In this document: piece by piece, positions 43,214 to 51,932 of the stretch
Layout: each line of letters begins with the position of its first letter
Numbering within the stretch: position 1 is the first letter of the stretch
From: Hymenobacter ruricola
GTDB taxonomy: Bacteria > Bacteroidota > Bacteroidia > Cytophagales > Hymenobacteraceae
Direction of reading: 5' to 3'
Assembly (NCBI RefSeq): GCF_015694525.1
Contig: NZ_JADQDM010000002.1
Coordinates: forward strand, 310,001-374,000
Length of the DNA stretch: 64,000 bases
Program-made: the position numbers and the translations under genes
The notes under the pieces: generated by a model
The model's database searches: none
What the model was told of the DNA's origin: nothing
The model's input: only the letters and a program-made list of their open reading frames with translations

Positions 43214-44524
43214 CTACGCCGCCCTGCCAAAATCAGCCCCTTCTTCCCTATCCCTTGTTCCCAATTTCCCCTTCAGCTGCACGGCCGCGCAGGCGGCCAG
43301 CACCAGCCCGTAGCGGGCAGCGTGGGCCCACACTGCCCCGGCCAGGCCCAGGCGGGGCAGCAGCAGGGCCAGCAGCCCGGCAAACACCGCCGCCGAAGCC
43401 GCCTGCACCGCGATGTAGGGCCCCGTGCGGGCCCGGGCCATGAGCTGAAAGAGGAACAGCCAGCTCAGAAACTTGGCCCAGTCGCCCAGCAGCTGCGGGG
43501 CCAGCAGCGCCTGCGCCGCCAGCAGGCGCGGGGCAAACAGCAGCGGCAGCAGCCAGCTGCGGCAGGCGAAAACCAGGCCCAGGCCGGCGGCCAGCACCGG
43601 CGCCAGCAGGGCCAGCACGCTCAGCAGGTAGCGGCGGGCCTCCCGCGGCTGCGCCGCCAGCGCCGACAGGCGCGGGTAAAACACGCTGCTCATCACCGCC
43701 CCAAATACCATGGTGTAGTTGTCCGAGAGCTTGGCCACGGCCTGCCACAGGTCGGTGCGGGCGGGGCCGTAGGTGGCCAGCAAGTGGTTGCGCAGCGCGT
43801 AGTCCACGGCCCGGCCAAACACCAGGGAGCTCACGGCCATCAGCAGGAACTGGCCCAGCCCGCGCAGCGCCGGCCGGCTGGGGGCGGCCCACCGCCAGTG
43901 GCCCAGCGCGCCCGCCCGCCGGGCCAGCCACAGCGCCGGCAGCACCGTGAGGCCCTGGGCCAGCAGGTAGCTCAGCAGCACCAGCGGCAGGGCGGCGCCC
44001 CGCAGCAGCGTGGCCGCCACGGCGGCCGTGCCCAGCGCCGCCAGCGCCACCGCCAGCCCGATGTAGGCCCGCAGGCGGCCGGCGGCCAGCAGCACGGCCC
44101 CCAGCAGGCCCTGGCCCGTGAGCAAGGCCATGCCCACCACAAACACGGGCACACCGGCCCGGCCCCCGCCCGGCAGGCCGGTGCCGGCCAGCACCGCGGC
44201 CCCGGCCAGCAGGGCCAGCGCGTTCAGGGCCAGGGCGGCGCCCAGCCAGGCGCGGTGGCGCGGGCTGCCGGGCCGCAGCGGCGCCAGGTATTTCACCAGC
44301 CCCACGTTCACCCCGTCGTTGGGCAGGGCGGTGAAGAGGGCCATCAGGTTCTGGAACTGGGCCAGCAGCGTGAGGCCGCCGGCCGGCGCGTAGGTGGCAA
44401 ACAGCTTGTTGACCACCAGCGCGCCGGCGGCCCGCGCCGCCACGGCCACGCCCGTGCCCAGCGAGCCCCGCAGGAAGCTGCGAATGGGGGAAGCAGACAC
44501 GGGAGCGGGTGGGGGGGCGGGCAT
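43214..44524 (-). CDS. O-antigen / polysaccharide flippase (Wzx-like)
   Basis: A 436-aa polytopic protein with about twelve hydrophobic segments. It resembles O-antigen translocases of the MOP superfamily: an N-terminal GSLGTGVAVAARAAGALVVNKL, FQNLMALFTALPNDGVNVGLVKYLA, and the mid-protein block RTDLWQAVAKLSDNYTMVFG, which corresponds to the conserved substrate-cavity helix of WzxE-type proteins. It should flip lipid-linked oligosaccharide across the inner membrane. Next to it (leftward set) is a GNAT/FemAB-like protein that may decorate the same glycan; 68 bases separate them. The start ATG at 44524 is the first in frame. The specific glycan is unknown. Confidence 0.85.
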   Translation of the reverse strand: MPAPPPAPVSASPIRSFLRGSLGTGVAVAARAAGALVVNKLFATYAPAGGLTLLAQFQNLMALFTALPNDGVNVGLVKYLAPLRPGSPRHRAWLGAALALNALALLAGAAVLAGTGLPGGGRAGVPVFVVGMALLTGQGLLGAVLLAAGRLRAYIGLAVALAALGTAAVAATLLRGAALPLVLLSYLLAQGLTVLPALWLARRAGALGHWRWAAPSRPALRGLGQFLLMAVSSLVFGRAVDYALRNHLLATYGPARTDLWQAVAKLSDNYTMVFGAVMSSVFYPRLSALAAQPREARRYLLSVLALLAPVLAAGLGLVFACRSWLLPLLFAPRLLAAQALLAPQLLGDWAKFLSWLFLFQLMARARTGPYIAVQAASAAVFAGLLALLLPRLGLAGAVWAHAARYGLVLAACAAVQLKGKLGTRDREEGADFGRAA

Positions 44525-44592
44525 GGGGCCACAAAGAACGCCAAACTCCTACCGTGGAAGACAATCCGGCGTTTTTCTCCCCTCCTCCCCGC

Positions 44593-45588
44593 TTACAGCG
44601 CCTTTTCCCAGCTCAGGCGCAGGCCGGCCACGCCGCCCAGGTGGCGCTTGAAGCGCAGCAGCGAGGCGTTGGGCCCGGTGGCGAGGGTGGAAGTGCCCAG
44701 GTCGACCAGGCCCAGGCCGCTGGCGCGGGCAAACGCGTGCAGGCCTTCGTTCAACAGCACCACCGGGCTGAGGGCGTTGCAGCGCAGCGGGCTGGCCGGG
44801 TAAAAGTTGTAGAGCACCTGCCCGCTCACCTGAATGGCCACCGTGAGGGCCGCCCATTCCCCATCGGGCTGGCGCACCGAGAACAGGAAATGCTCGCGCG
44901 GAAAGTGCCGAAACATCGCCTGCACCCGCTCCAGGGGCAAGGACAGCGCCTGTCCCCGCTCCTGCCGGCACGCCCGGATGAACTCGTAGGCCGTCGGCAG
45001 CAGGTAGGGCGGCTCCTGCTCCAGGTGCAGGCCGTGGCGGCGGCACTTGTGCAGGCGGCGGCGCTCGGAGGGGTGCAGGTGGGCTTCGTAGTCGCGGGCG
45101 GGGTCGAGGGCGTAGTTCTGCTCGGCCAGGGCCACGCGGTAGCCGCGCTGGCGCAGGGTTTCGGCCAGGGTGGCGGCGCCGGTGGGGTCGTAGGCAAAGG
45201 GGTAGCCGCGCAGGGCCAGGCGGCGCCGGCCGCGCCGGGCCAAGTCGGCTTCGGCCGCATCCAGCAGCAAGTGCAGGGCGGCGGTGCTCAGCCCGGGCGC
45301 CAGCTGCACGGCTCCAAACGGGGCCTGCGCCGGGCTGCGCGCCGTGTCGGTCTCAGCGTCGAGGCTCACGTGGAGCTGGGCCACGGTGCGGGCCGCGGCG
45401 GGGTCTTCGAGGTAGAAGCTGAGCACGGGCGCCGGGCTGGCTTGCAGGGCCTGGTGCCCGGGCCGCAGGTAGAGGAAGCTCTCAAACGCCAGCGGCAGCC
45501 GGGGCGGCGCCGGGCCGGCGGGGCCGCCGGCGGCCACCCACACGGCCAGCCCCGCCGCGCGGCCGGCGGCCGTATTTTCCCCAACCAA
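44593..45588 (-). CDS. GNAT/FemAB-like acyl- or aminoacyltransferase
   Basis: A protein of about 331 aa with a GNAT-type fold: ETLRQRGYRVALAEQNYALD, PSERRRLHKCRRHGL (basic FemAB-like helix), VRQPDGEWAALTVAIQVSGQVLYNFYP (beta hairpin of a GNAT core) and LGTSTLATGPNASLLRFKRHLG. The call rests on this pattern, so the substrate class is uncertain. No ATG fits: I put the start at TTG 45588, 43 bases after a TACTTTG box at 45631-45637, a spacing like that of the M28 gene. A later GTG is possible. The earlier part of the open frame (to 45993) is shadow of corA's upstream region. Confidence 0.65.
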   Translation of the reverse strand: MVGENTAAGRAAGLAVWVAAGGPAGPAPPRLPLAFESFLYLRPGHQALQASPAPVLSFYLEDPAAARTVAQLHVSLDAETDTARSPAQAPFGAVQLAPGLSTAALHLLLDAAEADLARRGRRRLALRGYPFAYDPTGAATLAETLRQRGYRVALAEQNYALDPARDYEAHLHPSERRRLHKCRRHGLHLEQEPPYLLPTAYEFIRACRQERGQALSLPLERVQAMFRHFPREHFLFSVRQPDGEWAALTVAIQVSGQVLYNFYPASPLRCNALSPVVLLNEGLHAFARASGLGLVDLGTSTLATGPNASLLRFKRHLGGVAGLRLSWEKAL

Positions 45589-45630
45589 TGAATCCGTTTG
45601 TTTCAACCGTGTGTTTCGAGTCTGCGCCGG

Positions 45631-45637
45631 CAAAGTA
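45631..45637 (-). promoter_or_regulatory. putative -7 box TACTTTG of the GNAT/FemAB-like gene
   Basis: On the minus strand GTACTTTGCC resembles the -7 consensus with one base less. It supports a non-ATG start near 45588. Confidence 0.35.
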
Positions 45638-45775
45638 CGGCACGGAATGCGTCTTGGCGGTTTTGCCGGGGGCCGGGCTCCGGCGGGGCGGCCTTTTTGC
45701 GCCGCGGGCGGCATCTTCGGGCCCGCGGCCTGCGTAGGGCCCAAGCTGCTCCGTTGATTCGTTTTTCTTTGCCGC

Positions 45776-46969
45776 ATGACTCCTTCCAGCCCCTTCCCCA
45801 AGCCCCCGGCGGCCGCCGCGGTGCCCTCCTCGCCCGCCGACGGCATCGTGACGGACCGCGAGGCCACCCGGCAGGCCCGCGAGCAGCAGGTGGGCCAGCG
45901 CCCCGGCACCCTCACCGTGCACGAGGGCGCCTTGCCGCCGCGCCTCTTCCTGACGTCGTACGACGACAAAACCTGCCACGAACAGGAATACACCGGCCGC
46001 TACGACGAGCTCATGGACTTCCTGCGCGCCCACCCCGGCCTCAAGCACTGGGTGGACGTGCGCGGCTACAACGACCTGCCCCTGCTGGAGCGCATGATGC
46101 AGGACTTTGGCCTGCACCCCCTGCAAATGGAAGACGTGCTCAACGACTACCAGCGGGCCAAAATGGAGGTGTTCGACGAGCACCGCCTCTTCATGGTGTC
46201 GCGCATGACGGACTTCACCGCCAACCTGGAAGTCGACGACGACCAGCTCTCGCTCTTCACCGGCCCCAACTACGTCCTCTCGTTTCAGGACGACTACGAC
46301 GACTGCCTCGACGCCCTGCGCCAGCGCATCCGCAGCAACTTCAGCACCCTGCGCCGCCAGCCCAGCCTCTACCTGGCCTACGCCCTCACCGACGTGGTGC
46401 TCGACCACTACTACCCCACCATGGCCGCCATCGGCGACTACATCGAGCGCCTGGAAGAAGCCATTTTTGCCGACAGCCGCCCCAAACGCCTGCTCAACCG
46501 CATCCTGCGCATCAAGAAGGACGTGGTGCGCTTCCGCCGGCTGGTGTACCCGGAGCGCGACAAGATTGCCGAAATCCTGCGCCTGCCGGAGGAAATCATG
46601 CCCGAAAGCCTGAAAATCTTCTACCGCGACGCCTACGACCACGCCATTCAGGCCCTGGACCTGGCCGAAAGCTACCGCGACAACATTTCCTCCCTCACCG
46701 ACCTCTACATGTCGGACCAGGGCAACCGCATGAACGAGGTGATGAAAGTGCTGACCATGATAAGCACCATTTTCATCCCCCTGAGCTTCGTGGTGGGCCT
46801 CTACGGCATGAACTTCCAGCGCCACGACGACCACGGCCGCCTGCTGCCCCACAACATGCCCGAGCTCTACAGCCCCTGGGGCTACCCCGTGGTCATTGGC
46901 CTGATGCTGTTCGTGGTGGTGGGCCAGATTTATTATTTCTACCGCAAGGGGTGGTTGACGAATCGGTAG
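45776..46969 (+). CDS. corA: CorA family magnesium/cobalt transporter
   Basis: A 397-aa CorA-type channel. The N-terminal two-thirds are the cytosolic funnel (VDVRGYNDLPLLERMMQDFGLHPL, EVFDEHRLFMVSRM); the long helix leads to two C-terminal membrane segments, TMISTIFIPLSFVVGLYGMNF with the signature GMN, and VVIGLMLFVVVGQIYYFY. It assembles as a pentamer for Mg2+ (Co2+, Ni2+) uptake. ATG 45776 gives a somewhat long Pro/Ala-rich N-terminus; the exact start is less certain than the family. Monocistronic, divergent from the GNAT/FemAB-like gene, and followed five bases later by a palindromic repeat. Confidence 0.95.
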   Translation: MTPSSPFPKPPAAAAVPSSPADGIVTDREATRQAREQQVGQRPGTLTVHEGALPPRLFLTSYDDKTCHEQEYTGRYDELMDFLRAHPGLKHWVDVRGYNDLPLLERMMQDFGLHPLQMEDVLNDYQRAKMEVFDEHRLFMVSRMTDFTANLEVDDDQLSLFTGPNYVLSFQDDYDDCLDALRQRIRSNFSTLRRQPSLYLAYALTDVVLDHYYPTMAAIGDYIERLEEAIFADSRPKRLLNRILRIKKDVVRFRRLVYPERDKIAEILRLPEEIMPESLKIFYRDAYDHAIQALDLAESYRDNISSLTDLYMSDQGNRMNEVMKVLTMISTIFIPLSFVVGLYGMNFQRHDDHGRLLPHNMPELYSPWGYPVVIGLMLFVVVGQIYYFYRKGWLTNR

Positions 46970-46973
46970 CTTT

Positions 46974-47057
46974 TCATTTGACAACTAGCAATTAACAGCC
47001 GTTCTGGCCGCGCCAGCGGTTCGTCAGAACGGCCATTAACTGCTAATTGTTAAATGA
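46974..47057. repeat. palindromic intergenic repeat, family E copy 2
   Basis: Arms tcatttgacaactagcaatt... and the near-complement ...aattgttaaatga pair over about 33 bp, with cagccgttctg/cagaacggcc inside. Same outer ends as 3651-3757. The right arm encodes the last residues and stop of nadR on the minus strand. Confidence 0.8.
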
Positions 47058-48085
47058 CTTAGCACCTGCGCCACCCGCTCCGCCACCGTGCCCTCTACCA
47101 GCGTGTAGGGGATGCGGTAGAAGTCCAGCTGCATCAGGATGGCGCCGTGCTGGAAGCTGCGCAGCGCCTCCGGCCCGCGCCAGCCGTCCTGCTCAAACGG
47201 CACCGTGGGGGCGCACACGAAGGTGTGGGCGTAGCGCTGCCCGCACACCGCCGCCAGGGCTTGCAGGGCCGGGTCGCAGCGGTGGAAATAATAGTAGGAA
47301 TACAGCGCCGTGGTGGCCGCGTTGGTGTCGCAAAACAGCACGCCGGTGGCCTGGGCCGCGGCTTCGTCCTCCAGCTCGGCATGGCGCCGGGCAATGTAGA
47401 GCAAGTCGTCGTAGTCGAGGTTGCCGTTCTTTTGCTCGTGCAGCGTGCGCCCGTATTCCGGCACCCACACCGTGCCGCAGGCTTCCGCCAGCGCCGCACA
47501 CAGCGTCGACTTCCCGCTGCTTTCGGCCCCCAGAAACACCACCCGCGGCACCGGGCCGGGGGCCACCACGCCCAACTGCGCCGCCACCAGCGGGTGCAGA
47601 AACCGCGCCGCGGCGGCCGGGTTGGCCCGCACCCGCGTGCCCGACACTGGCACCTGCGCCCGCGCTTCGTCCACCGCCACGTGCGGCACGCCCAGGTGCT
47701 GCGCAAAGCCGGGCCCGTAGGCCTCGCTGCTGAACACTACATTGACCGTCAGGCCCTGCCGGGCCAGCCACTGCCGCACAAACTCCCGCTGCGTGGTGTC
47801 ATCGGCGGCATCCGGCGGCACCCCGTCGCCCGCGGCTGAGAGGGCAAAAATGCGCAGCGGCGTGCGGCCAATGCAGGGCCCGTCCGCCACGTCATCGCCC
47901 CGGTAGAGGGCTCGCAGCCAGTCGGCCCGCACCGCGGCCGGGTGCGCGGCAGAGTCGGGGTTGGCGTACACCAGCACCAGCAGTTCCGCTACCTGGGCGG
48001 CGGCCGTTTCCAGCAGTAGCTGGTGGCCCCGGTGCGGCGGCCAGAACTTGCCGACCACGAGGCCGGTGCGGGTGGATGTGGGCAT
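47036..48085 (-). CDS. nadR: NadR-like NMN adenylyltransferase / ribosylnicotinamide kinase
   Basis: A 349-aa two-domain NAD-salvage enzyme. The N-terminal nucleotidyltransferase has GKFWPPHRGH (H18, H21, the HxGH motif) and VSGTRVRANP (the ISGTxxR equivalent). The C-terminal kinase has Walker A GAESSGKST (176-184), the Asp in LFCDTNAATT and a lid with RYAHTFVC. It makes NMN from nicotinamide riboside and NAD from NMN. The DNA-binding HTH of enterobacterial NadR is absent. ATG 48085 is chosen; the open frame upstream is repeat DNA. Its C-terminal LSHLTISS and stop lie in the palindromic repeat, so the native end may have been altered by the repeat. Confidence 0.9.
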   Translation of the reverse strand: MPTSTRTGLVVGKFWPPHRGHQLLLETAAAQVAELLVLVYANPDSAAHPAAVRADWLRALYRGDDVADGPCIGRTPLRIFALSAAGDGVPPDAADDTTQREFVRQWLARQGLTVNVVFSSEAYGPGFAQHLGVPHVAVDEARAQVPVSGTRVRANPAAAARFLHPLVAAQLGVVAPGPVPRVVFLGAESSGKSTLCAALAEACGTVWVPEYGRTLHEQKNGNLDYDDLLYIARRHAELEDEAAAQATGVLFCDTNAATTALYSYYYFHRCDPALQALAAVCGQRYAHTFVCAPTVPFEQDGWRGPEALRSFQHGAILMQLDFYRIPYTLVEGTVAERVAQVLSHLTISS

Positions 48086-48127
48086 GGTCAGGAGTGGATT
48101 GGTGGGTTGGTGGGTTAGTGGATTAAT

Positions 48128-48236
48128 AGAACGGTCATGCTGAGCTTGTCGAAGCATCTCGCGTGCTGTAAGTAACTTATTCGATTGGATTACTGCTGCA
48201 CGCGAGATGCTTCGACAAGCTCAGCATGACCGTTCT
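48128..48236. repeat. palindromic intergenic repeat, family A copy 2
   Basis: Perfect 39-bp inverted arms (48128-48166 and 48198-48236; begins agaacggtcatgctgagctt) with a 31-base centre, between nadR and the next leftward gene. Confidence 0.9.
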
Positions 48237-48259
48237 TTCGTCAGTTCTATTCCTTACAG

Positions 48260-51028
48260 CTACGGCAGCGCCACCTTCAGCTCGGTGCGGCGCAGCTCGC
48301 GGCCCACGATGCGCACCAGTTGGTAGGTGGCGGTGGTGGCGTCGTAGCTTAGGGCCACGCCGGTGCCGGTGCTGGGCAGGGGCTCGCCGCCCAGCAGCGC
48401 GCCGCGCGCGTCGTAGAGGAACACCTGGCCGGGGCCGGGCTCGGTGATGGCCACGAGGCGGCGGCCGTTGCCGAAATCAAAGAACTGCACCCGCCGCTCG
48501 CCCGAGGTAACGAACCGCTGGGTGAGCAGCGGACTCGCCTGGGTGGGCAGGTACACGTCGATTTGGTTGCCGTCTTCGCGGGTCAGCACGTAGGTGCGGC
48601 CGCTGGGGTCGGGCACGAGGCGGAAGCGGGCGGTGCGGCTCCAGGTGGCCACGCGGCGCCGGCTCTGGATGTCGCCGCTCAGGTTGAAGGTCACCAGCTC
48701 GCCGTGCTGGTTCACCATGGTGAGGCGGGTGCGGGCCAGCGTGCTGCCGGGCTGCACCAGCACGTTGCCCGCCAGCCGGGCCCCCAGGCTCAGCGGGAAG
48801 CCCGGGAAGAGGCTGCCCTGCTCGTCGTAGGCGTACACGTAACCGTTTTGCAGCGGCGCCACCACCACCGTGCGCCCGCCCACGCTCAGCAGCGCCGCCC
48901 GCCCGGCCAGCGGAAAGTCGAGCCGCTTGGGCTGCCAGCCCCGGTACGCCCGGCCCCGGGCGTCGAGCAGGCGCAGTTCGTTGCCGGCCGTGTGGGCCAG
49001 CAGGCGGGCGGCCTCGCCCGCGCCGGCCGGGGCAGAGGTGAGGTCGGCCACGCGCACCGTGTCGGGCAGGTTCAGGGGGAAGGGCAGCGCGTCGGGGCCG
49101 TCGGGGGCCAGCAGGTGCAGGCGGTGCCCGGCACCCACGAGCAGCCCGCCCGGCGCCCCACCGCCGGCCGGCAGCACGGCCGCCCCCACCGCCGGCCCGG
49201 CCAGCGTGTCGGACCACACCACGGCGTTGTCGGCACTCACAAAGTGCAGCACCTGGGCCGAATCCTGCACGAGCACCGACGGAATGCGCGTGCCCAGCGC
49301 CGCCAGGGCCACGGGCTCGCCCACCAGCGCCCGCTTGAAGGCCAGCACCCGCCCGTTGGCCGCCGCGCCGCCGGGCTGCGCCGTGGCGGGCCCCAGGTTG
49401 GGCTGGTGCAGCACCAGCTGGGTGAAATACTGCGCTTCCGGGGCCGCCTCGTTGTCGGCCGGCATCAGCTGAAAAGCCATCTGGGGGAAGCGCTTGAACA
49501 GGGCCTCGTTGCGCAGCAGGCCCGCCCGGCGCTCTTCGGTGAGCACGCCCAGCAAGGCGTTCCAGCTGTTGCGCGTGTCCACGAAGATGCTCAGGCGGGC
49601 CCGGGGCAGCGTTTCCTGCAAAAACGACACCTGCGCCGGGCTTTGGGCCCAGGTGCGGCCGGCCACCACATCCGCCAGGTAGGCGTTCAGGGTCAGCTCA
49701 TCAGACAGCACCAGGTAGTTGCCCATCAGCACGCCGGCCCCAGCGGTGGCTTCCACGGCATAAGGCTGGGCGGGGTCGAGCAGCGGCCCCAGCACGGCCG
49801 CCTCCGCAAAGCCCACCGGGTGCACCTGGTAGGGCCCCACGCGGGTGAAAGCGGGCGAATTGCCGTTGAGCCGGCGCAGGCGGGCCAGCCACGCGGCCGT
49901 GCGGGCCGGCGCCGGGCAGCGCACCAGCGCCAGCCGCCCTGGCCGGCTGCCCGGCGCCGTAGCGGCCAGGTAGGCCACCGCCATTTCGCCCCCAAACGTG
50001 GCCCGCAGGCTGTCGAGCGCCGAATTGATGCCCGCTGAATCGGGCGGCGCGGCGGCCGGGCGGGGCCAGGTGCGGGCCGGCTGGGCGCCCAGGTGCAGCA
50101 CCAGGGCCGTGCGCGTGCTCAGAATGTCGGCCATGCCCAGGAGGGGCTGGGCCGGCTGCCCCCGCAGGCGCTGCTGCAGGGTTCCCAGGGCCGTTTCGGG
50201 GTTGGAAAAGCCTTGCAACTGCGCCCGGCTGCCCACCAGCTTCATGCCCAGAAACCCCTGCGACACCAGGCCGGCCAGCAGGTCGAACTGCCCGTGCGCC
50301 TCGCGCCGAAACAGCACGTCGAGAAACTGCGGCAGGCGCCGGTAGTTCACCAGCACGGTGGCGTCCACGCCGCGCAGCTTCAGCAGGTCCGTCGAGCCAA
50401 ACGAGTCCAGCACGGTGGGCGCCTTCGGGTGGGCCAGGCGGCGTACCACGGCTTCCACCAGGCCCGCGTTGGCGCTGATGAGCAGGTGGTTGCGGTAGTT
50501 GAGCACGGTGATGCTCAGCTCGCTGCTTTGCTCGGTGAGCACGGTCATTTCCTGGTCTTCGTACGCGCGGGTGCTGAGGCGGTAGCGGGCGTCGCGGCCC
50601 AGGGTTTCGAGCAGGCTGCGCACCTGCCGGTACTCGCTCACGCGGGCCAGCGGAATCTGGTAGAGCACGTCGAACTCGCCGGGGCCCGTGACGTGCAGCG
50701 AGGTGATGACCAGCTTGCGGCCCAGCAGCGCCAGCAGGCCCGAGCGGCGCCGGGCGCTGCCGCCGTTCAGGCTGTCGGCCAGGGCCAGGTGGCCGGCCGC
50801 GTGCTGGAAGTAGCGCACGGCCGTGAGGTTGTCCCACAGGCCGGTTTCCTGCAGGTGGCGCACCAGCGTGGGGTGGTCGCGGGTGCTGAGGACGAGCACG
50901 GCGTCGTCGGGCACCAGGGCGTAGGGGTCGACGGGCACGGCGGCCAGCGTGCGCCGGTAGTACACGTAGGTGGCCAGCGCCAGCAGCAGCACCAGGGCCG
51001 TGAGCAACGCCAGAAGCTTTCGGGACAT
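48260..51028 (-). CDS. large N-anchored protein of unknown function (DUF3352-like, propeller-like C-terminus)
   Basis: A 922-aa protein. ATG 51028 gives an N-terminal signal anchor (KLLALLTALVLLLALATYVYY). Residues about 30-560 (YALVPDDAVLVLSTRDHPTLVRHL, LYQIPLARVSEYRQVRSLLETLG, LVNYRRLPQFLDVLF) look like DUF3352/CarD-unrelated envelope proteins that bear repeated alpha/beta units. Residues about 600-900 have a propeller-like pattern (VVAPLQNGYVYAYDEQGSLFPGFPLSLG, LVTFNLSGDIQSRR). It is probably an inner-membrane-anchored periplasmic protein. Preceded by a TACTTTCG box 27 bases upstream. Function unknown; DUF3352 assignment is moderate. Confidence 0.7.
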   Translation of the reverse strand: MSRKLLALLTALVLLLALATYVYYRRTLAAVPVDPYALVPDDAVLVLSTRDHPTLVRHLQETGLWDNLTAVRYFQHAAGHLALADSLNGGSARRRSGLLALLGRKLVITSLHVTGPGEFDVLYQIPLARVSEYRQVRSLLETLGRDARYRLSTRAYEDQEMTVLTEQSSELSITVLNYRNHLLISANAGLVEAVVRRLAHPKAPTVLDSFGSTDLLKLRGVDATVLVNYRRLPQFLDVLFRREAHGQFDLLAGLVSQGFLGMKLVGSRAQLQGFSNPETALGTLQQRLRGQPAQPLLGMADILSTRTALVLHLGAQPARTWPRPAAAPPDSAGINSALDSLRATFGGEMAVAYLAATAPGSRPGRLALVRCPAPARTAAWLARLRRLNGNSPAFTRVGPYQVHPVGFAEAAVLGPLLDPAQPYAVEATAGAGVLMGNYLVLSDELTLNAYLADVVAGRTWAQSPAQVSFLQETLPRARLSIFVDTRNSWNALLGVLTEERRAGLLRNEALFKRFPQMAFQLMPADNEAAPEAQYFTQLVLHQPNLGPATAQPGGAAANGRVLAFKRALVGEPVALAALGTRIPSVLVQDSAQVLHFVSADNAVVWSDTLAGPAVGAAVLPAGGGAPGGLLVGAGHRLHLLAPDGPDALPFPLNLPDTVRVADLTSAPAGAGEAARLLAHTAGNELRLLDARGRAYRGWQPKRLDFPLAGRAALLSVGGRTVVVAPLQNGYVYAYDEQGSLFPGFPLSLGARLAGNVLVQPGSTLARTRLTMVNQHGELVTFNLSGDIQSRRRVATWSRTARFRLVPDPSGRTYVLTREDGNQIDVYLPTQASPLLTQRFVTSGERRVQFFDFGNGRRLVAITEPGPGQVFLYDARGALLGGEPLPSTGTGVALSYDATTATYQLVRIVGRELRRTELKVALP

Positions 51029-51054
51029 GCAGTAGGGAAGCGGATGACGGGCGA

Positions 51055-51062
51055 CGAAAGTA
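51055..51062 (-). promoter_or_regulatory. putative -7 box TACTTTCG
   Basis: Same octamer as before the M28 gene, 27 bases upstream of ATG 51028 on the minus strand. Divergent from the lipoprotein start at 51133. Confidence 0.4.
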
Positions 51063-51132
51063 CGCCGGGCGCTGCGGCTGCGCACCAAAACCGGGCGTAT
51101 CTTTCCCATCCGTTCCGTCCCCTGCTCTGGAA

Positions 51133-51744
51133 ATGGCCCTGCCGCTCCGCCTTTCGTTTTTTCGTTATTCCCGGCGCCGGCGCGCAGCCGGGCTGCTCCC
51201 GCTGCTGGGCCTGCTGGCGCTGCCCGCCTGCTTTCAGCTGCGCGAGCCCGAGCCCGCGGGCACGGCCAGCGAGTGGATTCAGCCCACCCAGATTGACCTG
51301 CTGCTGTCCAATTTCACCACGGCCGTGCAAAACGTGAACGTGGCCAACTACGAGCGCACCTTCAGCGGGCCCGGCTACCGCTTCGTGCCCGACCCCAGCA
51401 GTGCGGGCTCCTCGCCGGCCCTGTTTGCCAACTGGAGCGTGCCCGACGAAACCACCTACTTCAGCAGCCTGCGCCGCCGCACGGCCTCCGGCGTGAAAAA
51501 TACCCTCACCCTCACCGACCGGCGCGACCAGCTCTACACCGCCGACTCGGTGGAGGTTTCGGCCCTGTACCAGCTGCGCATCACCCAGCAGGACACGGCG
51601 TTCCACGCCGGCCTGCTGCAAGGCAACATCCGCCTCATCCTGCGCCGGCGCAACAACGAGTGGCGCATCGTGGCCTGGCGCGACCAGCGCACCTCCCCCG
51701 GCCTGTGCTGGACGGATTTGAAGAAATACTTCAGCTCGCACTGA
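51133..51744 (+). CDS. lipoprotein of unknown function, NTF2/SnoaL-like candidate
   Basis: A 203-aa protein with a lipobox (LLALPAC, Cys about 36) after a basic N-terminus. The mature part (LLLSNFTTAVQNVNVANYERTF..., RRRNNEWRIVAWRDQR) has the helix-strand pattern of NTF2-like folds: it begins with a helix, has a Tyr/Phe-rich middle and ends in a W-R-x-x-x-W strand. A closely similar design occurs in the next gene (51933), separated by a palindromic repeat, so the two are probably paralogues. Divergent from the 922-aa protein gene. No enzymatic residues can be named. Confidence 0.7.
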   Translation: MALPLRLSFFRYSRRRRAAGLLPLLGLLALPACFQLREPEPAGTASEWIQPTQIDLLLSNFTTAVQNVNVANYERTFSGPGYRFVPDPSSAGSSPALFANWSVPDETTYFSSLRRRTASGVKNTLTLTDRRDQLYTADSVEVSALYQLRITQQDTAFHAGLLQGNIRLILRRRNNEWRIVAWRDQRTSPGLCWTDLKKYFSSH

Positions 51745-51797
51745 AACGCCTCCGGCTGAATGAGGAATGAGGAAAGAAGAGTGAGGGAAGTAAGGCG

Positions 51798-51883
51798 GTC
51801 ATGTCGAGCTTGCCGAGACATCTCGCGTGAGAGAGTATGCAATTACTGCCCCACGCGAGATGTCTCGACAAGCTCGACATGAC
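51798..51883. repeat. palindromic intergenic repeat, family A copy 3
   Basis: 32-bp arms (51798-51829, gtcatgtcgagcttgccgag..., and 51852-51883) with one mismatch, between the two related lipoprotein genes. Confidence 0.85.
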
Positions 51884-51932
51884 GTACTGGCTTTCGCTTA
51901 CTCTTTATTCAGCAAGCCGTATATTTCGCCTC

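Noticed and set aside
43211..44803. 530-aa plus-strand open frame
   Set aside because: Antisense to the flippase; almost only Gln/Gly/Ala/Arg.
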